Shown piece by piece: positions 7,936 through 15,853 of a stretch of DNA of 64,000 bases. The notes below the pieces were generated by a model. The model was not told where the DNA came from. It worked only from the letters and a program-made list of their open reading frames with translations, and made no database searches. A program made the translations under genes and the position numbers. Origin of the DNA: an uncultured Peptococcaceae bacterium (GTDB lineage: Bacteria; Bacillota; Limnochordia; Darwinibacteriales; Darwinibacteriaceae); the NCBI GenBank assembly GCA_937988745.1, contig CALKAR010000174.1, positions 1-64,000 of the forward strand, written 5' to 3'. Every line of letters begins with the position of its first letter. Within the stretch, counting starts at the first letter, position 1.

Positions 7936-8715
7936 CTAATAATAGCGGTGCAGCAAGATATTGATTCTGCCCTTCCGGGTCTTACCCTGAACTTCTTTAA
8001 TAATCAACCTGCCGCGTCCTCGCAAAGACAAAACATCCCCTTCTTCCACCGTATGGGCGGGGTTGCTGATCACTTTCCAATTAACCTTCAAACGCTCTGC
8101 CTTTATCTCCCTAGTCATCTTTGTTCGGGATGTGCCATAACCTGCCGCGGCCACCGCATCTACCCGCAGCGAAGCTACTGTACTGCGGATCTCTTTAATG
8201 CGCTCAGGCTCAACATCCAACTGCTCCTCATCGATTACTTCGAGCTGAATAGGATGTGGCCCCACTTGATTCCAATGTGTGAGGAGATAATCCACAATCT
8301 CAGCCGCTACCACGGCTTGGCATCCGTCATCAGTCACAATAATGTCTCCGACCACATCGCGCTTGATCCCTGTTCCAAGAATGGAACCAAGGAAATCGCG
8401 ATGCGAAGCACCTCTAAGACGACCCACAGCTTGGAGGACGGCGATGGGCGATTGTATATGTTCTGTCATGAAAAATTGAGGATAGATAACCATCCTAGCC
8501 CGTTCAGCTTGTTTATAGCCGCCAAAAGTAAGATATCCTACTTCTGGAATCCCTGCCAGCACACTTTGGGCCACCCGGCGTTCATAAGGATCAAAAAAAC
8601 GGGTAGTCTGAGGCCGGTTGTGGTCCCAAGCTTGGCGTGCCAAATCAACCACGGTTGACCCGATGGCATATTCTTCCTCACCTTTGAGGTGTGATGTAAG
8701 TTTTTCTTTATCCAA
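7936..8715 (-). CDS. ylmH: YlmH-family S4-domain RNA-binding protein
   Basis: 259 aa. The N-terminal YlmH domain includes FFDPYERRVAQSVL and the C-terminal S4 domain covers about residues 183-245 (RLKVNWKVISNPAHTVEEGDVLSLRGRGR). YlmH (RqcP) works in ribosome-associated quality control with RqcH in B. subtilis, stabilising peptidyl-tRNA during Ala tailing. It sits in its usual place between yggT and divIVA. Confidence 0.9.
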   Translation of the reverse strand: MDKEKLTSHLKGEEEYAIGSTVVDLARQAWDHNRPQTTRFFDPYERRVAQSVLAGIPEVGYLTFGGYKQAERARMVIYPQFFMTEHIQSPIAVLQAVGRLRGASHRDFLGSILGTGIKRDVVGDIIVTDDGCQAVVAAEIVDYLLTHWNQVGPHPIQLEVIDEEQLDVEPERIKEIRSTVASLRVDAVAAAGYGTSRTKMTREIKAERLKVNWKVISNPAHTVEEGDVLSLRGRGRLIIKEVQGKTRKGRINILLHRYY

Positions 8716-8731
8716 ATACTGTCCTCCTTAT

Positions 8732-9004
8732 CTACCGCACCCAACGAACGATATCAAAGAGCAGACTCATTACAAGCCGGTGTACAAGACGCAGAAGAAT
8801 AAATACGATCACAGGAGAAAAATCAACCATCCCAATTGTCAGTACACCTTGAAACGGCCTGACGACAGGATCAGTTAGGCGGTAGAGCCACTCAATAATT
8901 GGATGGCGCCGATCCAAATTGGGCAGCCAGCTTAAAAGAAAGCGGAGCACAAACATCCACCACAGTACACTAAACAGGATATCTACCAGAGTAATCAGAA
9001 ACAT
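8732..9004 (-). CDS. yggT: YggT-family membrane protein
   Basis: 90 aa, with two hydrophobic blocks at about residues 3-25 and 62-82 and the YggT signature FVLRFLLSWLPNLDRRHPI plus LTDPVVRPFQ. YggT/YlmG proteins are small integral membrane proteins of the sepF-divIVA cluster with an unclear role in division or membrane organisation. Spacing to its neighbours is about 15 nt, consistent with one operon. Confidence 0.88.
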   Translation of the reverse strand: MFLITLVDILFSVLWWMFVLRFLLSWLPNLDRRHPIIEWLYRLTDPVVRPFQGVLTIGMVDFSPVIVFILLRLVHRLVMSLLFDIVRWVR

Positions 9005-9017
9005 TAGCTCACCAACT

Positions 9018-9500
9018 TTAGTCTGCGTCTAAGTCATAGAAGTCCGACGCTACATCTCCCTCGATTTCCACTGAGGGCGGAGCAAAGCAGAAAATCCGCT
9101 CACCTAACTTGCGCATGTTGCCCTCTAAAGCGTGTGTCGCACCAGCCATGAAATCAACAATGCGCTGAGCTTCCGCCTTTTCAACCCTGTTGAGGCGGAC
9201 AATCAAAGCCCGTTTGCCTTTTAAATGTACTACATAATCACGTACGTCTTCAAATGCGATTGGTTCTAATATAATCATTTTTGCCTGCACACGCTGCCCT
9301 CCAGTGAGGCTCACTAGATTGCCCTTGCGCGCCGGAGCAGACTCTTTCTCGGCTGGGCGCCGCTGACGGGTCAAACGGTATACATTAGCATCCGTCTCTG
9401 CCCTGTCATAATAGGGCGTGGTGTAATGCTCCTCCTCTTCATCGTCATATTCATCTTGAACGCCTAGGAACCCCAGTATTTTATCAAGCATACTGGACAT
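9018..9500 (-). CDS. sepF: Cell-division protein SepF
   Basis: 160 aa from the ATG at 9500. An amphipathic membrane-binding N-terminus (SSMLDKILGFLG) is followed by an acidic linker and the C-terminal SepF/DUF552 domain (MIILEPIAFEDVRDYVVHLK, RIVDFMAGATHALEG). SepF tethers FtsZ filaments to the membrane and aligns them. The frame stays open upstream to 9578 within yggS, but the SD GAGGAGGAG at the yggS stop codon supports 9500. Translationally coupled to yggS. Confidence 0.92.
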   Translation of the reverse strand: MSSMLDKILGFLGVQDEYDDEEEEHYTTPYYDRAETDANVYRLTRQRRPAEKESAPARKGNLVSLTGGQRVQAKMIILEPIAFEDVRDYVVHLKGKRALIVRLNRVEKAEAQRIVDFMAGATHALEGNMRKLGERIFCFAPPSVEIEGDVASDFYDLDAD

Positions 9501-9501
9501 G

Positions 9502-10191
9502 TCACTCCTCCTCTCGAAACAGGGCAGAACCGATACGTACCAAAGTTGCGCCCTCTTCAACTGCAACTTCAAAGTCACCGCTCATTCCCATTGAAAGGAC
9601 ATCCCAATCAAGGTTTAAGGTAGACCTGATCTGTTCATAAAGCTCGCGAGTCCGACGGAAATAGGGCCGCGTTAGTTCTGGTTCAACATGTGGTGCCATC
9701 ACCATCAAGCCCCGCGTACGGATATGCGGACATTCTTCTGTAAGCTTACGCACAAATTCTAGAGTATCCTTCGGCTCTAAACCGTGCTTTGTGTCTTCAC
9801 CACTGATGTTAACCTGTACCAATACATCTTGGCGTTTACCCCACTGAGCTGCCCGTTTTTCTAACTCTTCAGCGAGACGCCAGCGATCCAAGGAGTGAAT
9901 CAATGAAAAATTTCGACAGTACTTCACTTTATTTGTCTGTAGACTGCCGATCAGATGCCATTCTATGTCCTGATGGCCGAATCGCTCCATGCGTTGCGTA
10001 CCCTGCTGAACACGACTCTCACCTAGGGTGCGTACCCCAGATGCAATCAGCTTGTCTATTTGTTCTTCCGATGCATACTTCGTTACTGCCAAAAGGCTCA
10101 CCTCATCTGGGTTCCGCCCCACACGAGCACAGGCCTCAGCAATACGTTCTTGGACTTGAGCTACGTTCTTAGCAATGTACATCTTCTTCAC
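9502..10191 (-). CDS. yggS: YggS-family pyridoxal phosphate homeostasis protein
   Basis: 229 aa. PLP-binding alanine-racemase-like barrel; the PLP lysine is in LLAVTKYASEEQID, with LIGSLQTNKVKY and LSMGMSGDFEVAVEEGATLVRIGSALF at the C-terminus. It buffers cellular pyridoxal phosphate; it is not a racemase. The GTG start at 10191 follows CAGGG weakly. It is the first gene of the division cluster and overlaps the sepF ribosome site. Confidence 0.92.
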   Translation of the reverse strand: MKKMYIAKNVAQVQERIAEACARVGRNPDEVSLLAVTKYASEEQIDKLIASGVRTLGESRVQQGTQRMERFGHQDIEWHLIGSLQTNKVKYCRNFSLIHSLDRWRLAEELEKRAAQWGKRQDVLVQVNISGEDTKHGLEPKDTLEFVRKLTEECPHIRTRGLMVMAPHVEPELTRPYFRRTRELYEQIRSTLNLDWDVLSMGMSGDFEVAVEEGATLVRIGSALFREEE

Positions 10192-10242
10192 CCTGGTTCT
10201 TATTTCTTCAGAGAACCACGTGTTCCTGCCTAGAAGGGTGTC

Positions 10243-11064
10243 CTAACTGAGAATAAGCACCAGCAAGCCAACAATCCATGTGTAGTAGGAGAACCAGACC
10301 AAACGACCGCGGCGGACCACCTGGAGAAGAAGGCGAATGGCGGCGTACCCAGTAACGGCAGCTGCCAGCATTCCGGCGAAAAGAACACCGCCAGAAGTGG
10401 AAACCGTGCCTCCTACTAGGTCTGGGATAGAAAGAACCAGGGCTCCAAGGATACCGGGGATCGACAGCAAAAACGAAAAGCGGGCCGCTTGTTCGCGGCT
10501 CAATCCGCGCGCTAAACCAAAAGCAATGGTCGTTCCTGAACGGGAAATGCCCGGAAGCACTGCAACAGCCTGACCAATACCGATCCACAGACTATCTAGA
10601 AGGGTTTGTTCACGGCTTCTGCTGCTGCCCGAAAACCGATCAGCAATAAACAGAATCAATCCTGTAATGATCAGAGCAAAGCCAACAAACCTAGCGCTGT
10701 TGAAAAGCTGTTCAACGTAATCCTTGAAGAGCAGGGCCGCGATAACGATCGGCAAAGTTCCGGCACACAGCCATATGAAAAGACGGCTGCCTATATCAGT
10801 GCGGTATAACTGAGCTGCTTGCGTCGGGCGGCGCAGGAGGTGAAAGAAACCCTGTACAATCTGGACAAACTCGTTCCAGAACACAACTAAGACGGCGGCG
10901 AGTGTGCCTACGTGAACTAAGACTTCAAATACTACCGAAGGCTCCCGCACATCTAGGAGACTTGAGAATAATACCAAATGGCCCGAAGAACTTACCGGCA
11001 GAAACTCCGTCAGCCCCTGAATGACTCCTAACAACACGGCACTGAATAAATCCAAACAAATCAC
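10243..11064 (-). CDS. uppP: Undecaprenyl-diphosphatase (UppP/BacA)
   Basis: 273 aa integral membrane enzyme with both family motifs: GLTEFLPVSSSGHLVL (residues about 17-32) and PGISRSGTTIAFGL. It dephosphorylates undecaprenyl pyrophosphate at the outer face of the membrane so that the carrier can be reused in peptidoglycan synthesis; it also gives bacitracin tolerance. It lies between a Na/Pi-type transporter and yggS, with no strong terminator on either side. Confidence 0.94.
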   Translation of the reverse strand: MICLDLFSAVLLGVIQGLTEFLPVSSSGHLVLFSSLLDVREPSVVFEVLVHVGTLAAVLVVFWNEFVQIVQGFFHLLRRPTQAAQLYRTDIGSRLFIWLCAGTLPIVIAALLFKDYVEQLFNSARFVGFALIITGLILFIADRFSGSSRSREQTLLDSLWIGIGQAVAVLPGISRSGTTIAFGLARGLSREQAARFSFLLSIPGILGALVLSIPDLVGGTVSTSGGVLFAGMLAAAVTGYAAIRLLLQVVRRGRLVWFSYYTWIVGLLVLILS

Positions 11065-11091
11065 CAGCTTCCTACAGTTTTGCCAGATTCT

Positions 11092-12039
11092 TTAATACTT
11101 CTTTCTTCCAGGGATGAATCCTGCCCAATACCAGGCAAGAGCTGCAAGATAAGGAACTAACGGTAGAGCTATAATGGCTGTGACGGCATTAAATAAGGTA
11201 TGAGCATTGGCCACCTGCCGTGGCAATAGGTCGCTGGTCCACGTTACAGCTTTTAGGAAGGGTTCCATAAGAAGCGTTACCACGAGAACACCTAGCGCAT
11301 TGAACATCAAATCAGCCAGGGCTGTAGCTTTGCTCTCCCGGATCGTTCCGATGCTTGCGATAATGGTGGTCAAGACCGTACCGATATTGCTTCCTAAAGT
11401 AATTGCTACAGCCGCTTCTAGAGTGATTGCTTCAGCTTGCGCAAGGACAACCACAAGACTTGTGACTGCGCTGCTTGACTGAATAACTGCCGTAGTGACA
11501 ACGCCAGCCAATACAGCTTGGAGACGCCCCGATGTAAGCTCTGTCAGCACCCAGCTCACAAACTCACTCGCAAGCCACGGCCTGACCGCTGTATCGATTA
11601 GAGATAAACCAAATACTAAAGAGCCGAAACCAAAAACCGCTTCACCTATGCGACTCCTTTTCCTACCAAGCAAAAGGGTAGAACCAAGGAGCATGATGAT
11701 TGGTGCGAACCGTGTCAAATCAAAAGCGACCAGTTGTGCAGTCAGTGTCGTTCCCACATTGGCACCTAAGATAACACCAAAGGCCTGCTCCAGTGTAAGA
11801 ACTCCGCTGTTTACCAACCCTACACAGATGGCCGCTACTGCACTGCTGCTCTGCACTATAGCTGTAGCCGCTGCACCAACCAATGCACCTTGGGTTGGTG
11901 TTCGAACAACACGGCTCAGCACTCCTTTCAGGCGCGTTCCAGCTGCGCTGCCCAAAGCGGTACTCATCAAGCGCAGGCCTAACAGAAATATCGCTATACC
12001 AAGCAGGAGACCACTGAATCCAACAAGAAACGCTCTCAT
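11092..12039 (-). CDS. Na+/phosphate cotransporter-type membrane protein (NptA/PhoU-less class)
   Basis: 315 aa. Two inverted repeats of the Na/Pi-cotransporter II family are visible, each with a QSSSAV motif (AIVQSSSAVAA at about 60-70 and VIQSSSAVTS about 190) and a GANVGTTLTA / GSNIGTVLTT partner. The C-terminal PhoU-like cytoplasmic domain found in some homologues is absent. Phosphate as substrate is family inference. The ATG at 12039 has no visible SD and lies inside a perfect 11-bp palindrome (see separate entry). Confidence 0.82.
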   Translation of the reverse strand: MRAFLVGFSGLLLGIAIFLLGLRLMSTALGSAAGTRLKGVLSRVVRTPTQGALVGAAATAIVQSSSAVAAICVGLVNSGVLTLEQAFGVILGANVGTTLTAQLVAFDLTRFAPIIMLLGSTLLLGRKRSRIGEAVFGFGSLVFGLSLIDTAVRPWLASEFVSWVLTELTSGRLQAVLAGVVTTAVIQSSSAVTSLVVVLAQAEAITLEAAVAITLGSNIGTVLTTIIASIGTIRESKATALADLMFNALGVLVVTLLMEPFLKAVTWTSDLLPRQVANAHTLFNAVTAIIALPLVPYLAALAWYWAGFIPGRKKY

Positions 12040-12058
12040 ATAGGACCATATGAGAGCG
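12031..12058 (-). repeat. Perfect inverted repeat across the start of the Na/Pi-type gene
   Basis: CGCTCTCATAT and ATATGAGAGCG form an 11-bp perfect palindrome with a 6-nt loop, and the second arm contains the ATG of the downstream gene. A T-rich run (TTTCTTGTT) follows on the minus strand. It may be a terminator of the rnj-tepA-ylzJ side, an RNA switch hiding the start codon, or a DNA operator. Confidence 0.7.
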
Positions 12059-12072
12059 CACAGCTTCTTAGA

Positions 12073-12282
12073 CTATGTCCAGCGCTTAATAGCGCCTGGC
12101 TGATACTGTATATCTAGGTAGACCTGAGGATCTGAACTAATGACTCGTTCTATACGATATGAGAAATCAGATAGCGGCTCCACCTGCAGGAGTACACCGC
12201 CCATGGCCACATCTACCAGTTTAGGCGGTGGATCATCGATGCCGTCGAGCACTTCTTCTAAAGGCATTACTGTATACAGCAT
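12073..12282 (-). CDS. ylzJ: YlzJ-like protein
   Basis: 69 aa. N-terminus LYTVMPLEEVL and the central VEPLSDFSYRIERVISSDPQ segment resemble the YlzJ-like family. It is immediately after tepA with a 1-nt stop/start overlap, as in B. subtilis where tepA-ylzJ are adjacent. Function unknown; often associated with sporulation gene neighbourhoods. Confidence 0.75.
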   Translation of the reverse strand: MLYTVMPLEEVLDGIDDPPPKLVDVAMGGVLLQVEPLSDFSYRIERVISSDPQVYLDIQYQPGAIKRWT

Positions 12283-13022
12283 CAGTGGGGCCCTCCTTCC
12301 TCTCGATTCATGCCGACCAGCTGATGGAGGCGCTCGATGGCTTCAGCTACTCCACCTACACCGTCTATCAGGCCGACCCGCACAGCTTCTTCTCCAACGA
12401 GTACCGTCCCCACATCTCGGACCAGTTCACCGGTTCGAAACATCATTTCCCGCAAGTCATCTGGGTTAATCCGCGAATTCTGAACGATGAACTGAATCAC
12501 CCGCTCCTGCATCTTGTCCAAATACTCGTAAGTCTGAGGCACCCCAATTACCAAACCGGTAAGACGGATGGGATGAATGGTCATAGTGGCTGATTCGGCT
12601 ATCAATGAGTAATCCGCAGCTACTGCGATAGGCGCACCGATAGAATGACCTCCGCCCAGCACCAGGCTGACGGTAGGAGTCTTCATCGACTTAATCATCT
12701 CGGCAATGGCAAGGCCAGCCTCAATATCTCCCCCCACTGTGTTGAGGACGATCAAGAGACCCTTAATCTTTGGGTTCTGCTCAATCGCTACTAACTGGGG
12801 AATCACGTGTTCATACTTGGTAGTCTTATTCCGCGGCGGCAGCACCATATGTCCCTCAATCTGACCGATAATGGTCAAACAGTGAAAGGGACTCGCTCCA
12901 TCATCAGGTGCTCCTGTCTGTCCTAACTGCTTTATGCTCTGCAGTGCAGCCTGCTGGGCCTGCGCTTCGTTCTGGGTCTCGGGCTGTGCTTCTGACGTCA
13001 GTGTCGGCTTAAACGGCTCCAC
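12282..13022 (-). CDS. tepA: ClpP-class serine protease TepA (translocation-enhancing protein)
   Basis: About 246 aa. ClpP/crotonase-fold serine protease; the nucleophile Ser is in GGGHSIGAPIAV, with VGGDIEAGLAIAEMIKSM upstream and MTIHPIRLTGLVIG carrying the candidate His. TepA/YmfB is reported to aid protein export and degrade spore proteins in B. subtilis. A strong GGGAGGA lies 6 nt before the GTG at 13022; in-frame ATGs upstream (13046, 13040) lie inside a hairpin arm. It follows RNase J as in B. subtilis. Confidence 0.88.
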   Translation of the reverse strand: MEPFKPTLTSEAQPETQNEAQAQQAALQSIKQLGQTGAPDDGASPFHCLTIIGQIEGHMVLPPRNKTTKYEHVIPQLVAIEQNPKIKGLLIVLNTVGGDIEAGLAIAEMIKSMKTPTVSLVLGGGHSIGAPIAVAADYSLIAESATMTIHPIRLTGLVIGVPQTYEYLDKMQERVIQFIVQNSRINPDDLREMMFRTGELVRDVGTVLVGEEAVRVGLIDGVGGVAEAIERLHQLVGMNREEGGPH

Positions 13023-13024
13023 AC

Positions 13025-13068
13025 AAAATCCTCCCTTCATCAACATTAGTATGCTGATAAAGGGAGGA
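13025..13068 (-). terminator. Long hairpin between rnj and tepA that contains the tepA ribosome site
   Basis: TCCTCCCTTTATCA (13055-13068) pairs with TGATGAAGGGAGGA (13029-13042) over 14 bp with one G-U, 12-nt loop, followed by TTTTGTG. It can act as a terminator after RNase J. The 3' arm contains the GGGAGGA ribosome site of tepA, so the same hairpin should also block tepA translation. Confidence 0.75.
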
Positions 13069-13080
13069 CCTTAAACGCAT

Positions 13081-14745
13081 CTAGACTTCCATAATGATCG
13101 GGAGAATCATAGGCCGACGCTTAGTTTTTTCCCACAGATAGCGTGACAGCGAATCACGAACTGCACTTTTGATTGGACCCCATTCGGTTACCTGGTCTTT
13201 TTCGCAGTTAACAAGTACATCACGGACACGATCTCGAGCTTCCTCAAGAAGCTCTTCTGATTCACGCACGTAGACGAATCCACGGGAAATGATATCAGGG
13301 CCAGCCAGGACCTTCCGGTTTCGTCGGTCCATGGTGACAACCACGATCAGAATTCCGTCAGTGGAAAGCTGCCTGCGATCGCGCAGAACGATGTTGCCTA
13401 CATCGCCAACGCCGAGTCCATCAACAAATACTTGACCTGATGCTACTCGTTCCCTAATGCGGGCGCCCTTTTTATCGAACTCAACGGGCAGCCCGATTTC
13501 TGTAATGAAAATATTGTCCTTCGGTACTCCGGTCGCTTCCGCCAGCTCTGCATGTTTGAGAAGCATGCGGTGCTCACCATGAATAGGTATAAAGAACTTG
13601 GGCTTGCAGAGGTTAAGTAGGAGCTTGAGCTCTTCCTGCTTTGCGTGACCAGAAGTATGAATACCTAAGTGTGGTTCATAGATTACGTTAGCGCCTTCCT
13701 TGAAGAGCTGGTTAATGATCCGCCCAACCGATTTCTCATTACCGGGAATTGGGGTGGCCGAGATAATTACGGTATCACCAGGCATAATAGCCAACTTGTT
13801 GTGTTCTGCCATCGCCATGCGGCTTAGAGCCGACATGGGCTCTCCTTGACTGCCGGTCGTCAAAATGACAATCTTGTCAGCAGGCAGTTTATCAACTTCA
13901 TCTACTTCCACCAGCATCCCCTTAGGAATGTTCAAATAGCCGAGTTGAGAAGCGACTTCTACGACCTTAATCATGCTGCGGCCGGTCACACAGATATGCC
14001 GGTCTTGTCCATGGGCCGCATCAACAATTTGCTGAATCCGGTGCACATTAGATGCAAAAGTGGCAACAAAAATACGGCCTTTAGCCCGTGCAAACGCAGC
14101 CCGCAGAGTTTCACCGACTGACTTCTCTGATTCGGTGTAACCAGGCTGCTCAGCGTTGGTAGAATCGGACATCAGGCACAGAACACCTTTTTTCCCTAAC
14201 TCAGCAAATTTGCCTAAGTCTGCCACTTTGCCGTCGTACGGCGTTTGGTCAAACTTAAAGTCGCTACAGTAGATGACAACACCTAGCGGCGTATGGAAAG
14301 CCAGCGCCACAACATCAGCGATGCTGTGGTTAACATGAATAAACTCAATATCTAGGCTGCCCACTTGGATGCGCTGTCCAGCCTTAACTTCAATCAACTT
14401 GGTCTGCCGTTCCAGCCCGTGTTCGGCGAGCTTGAGGCGGAGAAGCTCTAGAGTAAGCTTGGTACCATAAACAGGTACATTTAACTGACGCAATACATAA
14501 GGAACGCCACCGATATGGTCCTCATGACCATGAGTCAGGAAAATCCCTTTGACTCGGCTGGCGTTCTCCATCAGATAAGTAATATCAGGAATTACCAAGT
14601 CAACTCCTGGCATATCGTCTTCGGGGAACATTACGCCCGCGTCAATAACAGCGAGGTCATTTCCCACCTCGACGACCATCATATTCTTGCCGATTTCCCC
14701 AATGCCACCAAGGGAAATCAAGCGAACTTTTTCATTTTTTGACAT
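13081..14745 (-). CDS. rnjB: Ribonuclease J
   Basis: 554 aa from the ATG at 14745. Metallo-beta-lactamase/beta-CASP nuclease with HGHEDHIGGVPYVL (zinc site), SDFKFD and a C-terminal extension with DGLGVGDVGNIVLRDR. It degrades and matures RNA by endo- and 5'-exonucleolytic cleavage. Position between dapA and tepA is that of B. subtilis rnjB, hence the symbol, but a single RNase J may serve both roles here. It has its own promoter at 14864-14892 and a ~110-nt leader. An upstream TTG (14754) is too close to GGGGGTG to be preferred. Confidence 0.93.
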   Translation of the reverse strand: MSKNEKVRLISLGGIGEIGKNMMVVEVGNDLAVIDAGVMFPEDDMPGVDLVIPDITYLMENASRVKGIFLTHGHEDHIGGVPYVLRQLNVPVYGTKLTLELLRLKLAEHGLERQTKLIEVKAGQRIQVGSLDIEFIHVNHSIADVVALAFHTPLGVVIYCSDFKFDQTPYDGKVADLGKFAELGKKGVLCLMSDSTNAEQPGYTESEKSVGETLRAAFARAKGRIFVATFASNVHRIQQIVDAAHGQDRHICVTGRSMIKVVEVASQLGYLNIPKGMLVEVDEVDKLPADKIVILTTGSQGEPMSALSRMAMAEHNKLAIMPGDTVIISATPIPGNEKSVGRIINQLFKEGANVIYEPHLGIHTSGHAKQEELKLLLNLCKPKFFIPIHGEHRMLLKHAELAEATGVPKDNIFITEIGLPVEFDKKGARIRERVASGQVFVDGLGVGDVGNIVLRDRRQLSTDGILIVVVTMDRRNRKVLAGPDIISRGFVYVRESEELLEEARDRVRDVLVNCEKDQVTEWGPIKSAVRDSLSRYLWEKTKRRPMILPIIMEV

Positions 14746-14863
14746 GTAAATCAATACACCCCCGTATATGTGCGACTTCTGTTTCTAAGTAAGCATGCCT
14801 TGACCACTTCCCGGCCATCGTTGTGGTCATATCGCGCAAACCCGAACAAGTCTAGTGACTCTT

Positions 14864-14892
14864 ATTATATACACATCTCACGAATTAATCAA
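14864..14892 (-). promoter_or_regulatory. Sigma-A promoter of the RNase J gene
   Basis: TTGATT (14887-14892), 17-nt spacer, TATAAT (14864-14869). It sits just below the dapA terminator; predicted start about 14857. Confidence 0.85.
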
Positions 14893-14900
14893 TCGAGTCA

Positions 14901-14930
14901 AAAATAAAGCGCCCCAGGGCTCGGGGCGCT
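14901..14930 (-). terminator. Intrinsic terminator of the dapB-dapA operon
   Basis: AGCGCCCC / GGGGCGCT, 8 bp, 7-nt loop, followed by TTATTTTTG on the minus strand; 30 nt after the dapA stop. Confidence 0.9.
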
Positions 14931-14960
14931 CTTTTCCCAGCTCCTGCCGTAGGTTGAAGC

Positions 14961-15842
14961 TTAGGAACCCAAACCGCAGGCAGTTAAGACATCTTTAATT
15001 TTCTGCGCTTCTTCTTCGGTCAAGTCAACCAAAGGCGGTCTGAGAGGACCACTCTCAAACCCAACAAACTCTAGTGCCCGCTTAACAGGGACCGGATTAG
15101 TTGTAATAAACAGTACTTCCATTACAGGGAGCAGCTTGAGATGGATTTCTAGTGCTTCCTGAATCTTTCCGGCTAAGAAGGCTGTTACCATGTCCTTGAG
15201 CTGTCGGCCCACAAGGTGCGAAGCAACACTGACTACACCGTCGCCTCCTACCGCCAGCACCGGAAGGGTAAGCGAATCGTCACCTGAGTAAATCAAGAAA
15301 TCGTCAGGTACCAAAGAACGAATCTTGCTCACCTGATTCAGATTGCCTGAGGCCTCCTTGATGGCGACAATGTTATCGATTTCGGCAAGCCTAGCAACAG
15401 TCTCTGGCAGAAGATTAGCTCCTGTTCTGCCTGGTACATTATACAGCATAATGGGCAGGGCACAGTTTTCGGCTACTGTTTTGAAATGCTGATACAAGCC
15501 TTCTTGACTGGGCCGATTGTAATAGGGCGTAACCAACATAATCCCATCCACGCCCGCACTTTCAGCTGCCTGTGTCAAGGCAATTGTTTCTGCCGTGTTG
15601 TTTGATCCAGTACCTGCAATTATCTCTACTTCCCCGCCGAGAGCATCGGTGATCGAGGTAAACAGCTTGACTTTTTCATCATAACTTAGCGTTGGACTTT
15701 CGCCTGTCGTCCCGCTTAACACAATACCGTCTGAACCATTTTCAACAAGACGTTTGGCCAAGCGGACAGCCTGTTCATAGCTTACCTTTCCATCTTCTTC
15801 CATAGGTGTTATCATTGCTGTAATAACCTGACCAGACTTCAT
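14961..15842 (-). CDS. dapA: 4-hydroxy-tetrahydrodipicolinate synthase
   Basis: 293 aa, typical DapA length. It condenses aspartate semialdehyde with pyruvate. The Schiff-base lysine is in IVAIKEASGN (about residue 161), with SGTTGESPTLS and YNVPGRTGANL as substrate and catalytic-triad motifs. Last gene of dapB-dpaA-dpaB-asd-dapG-dapA; its product feeds both diaminopimelate (peptidoglycan, lysine) and dipicolinate for spores. Confidence 0.96.
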   Translation of the reverse strand: MKSGQVITAMITPMEEDGKVSYEQAVRLAKRLVENGSDGIVLSGTTGESPTLSYDEKVKLFTSITDALGGEVEIIAGTGSNNTAETIALTQAAESAGVDGIMLVTPYYNRPSQEGLYQHFKTVAENCALPIMLYNVPGRTGANLLPETVARLAEIDNIVAIKEASGNLNQVSKIRSLVPDDFLIYSGDDSLTLPVLAVGGDGVVSVASHLVGRQLKDMVTAFLAGKIQEALEIHLKLLPVMEVLFITTNPVPVKRALEFVGFESGPLRPPLVDLTEEEAQKIKDVLTACGLGS

Positions 15843-15853
15843 AAAACTACCTC

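Noticed and set aside
10208..10588. 126-codon frame opposite in phase to uppP
   Set aside because: Out-of-frame shadow of uppP with Arg/Ser/Pro-rich composition.
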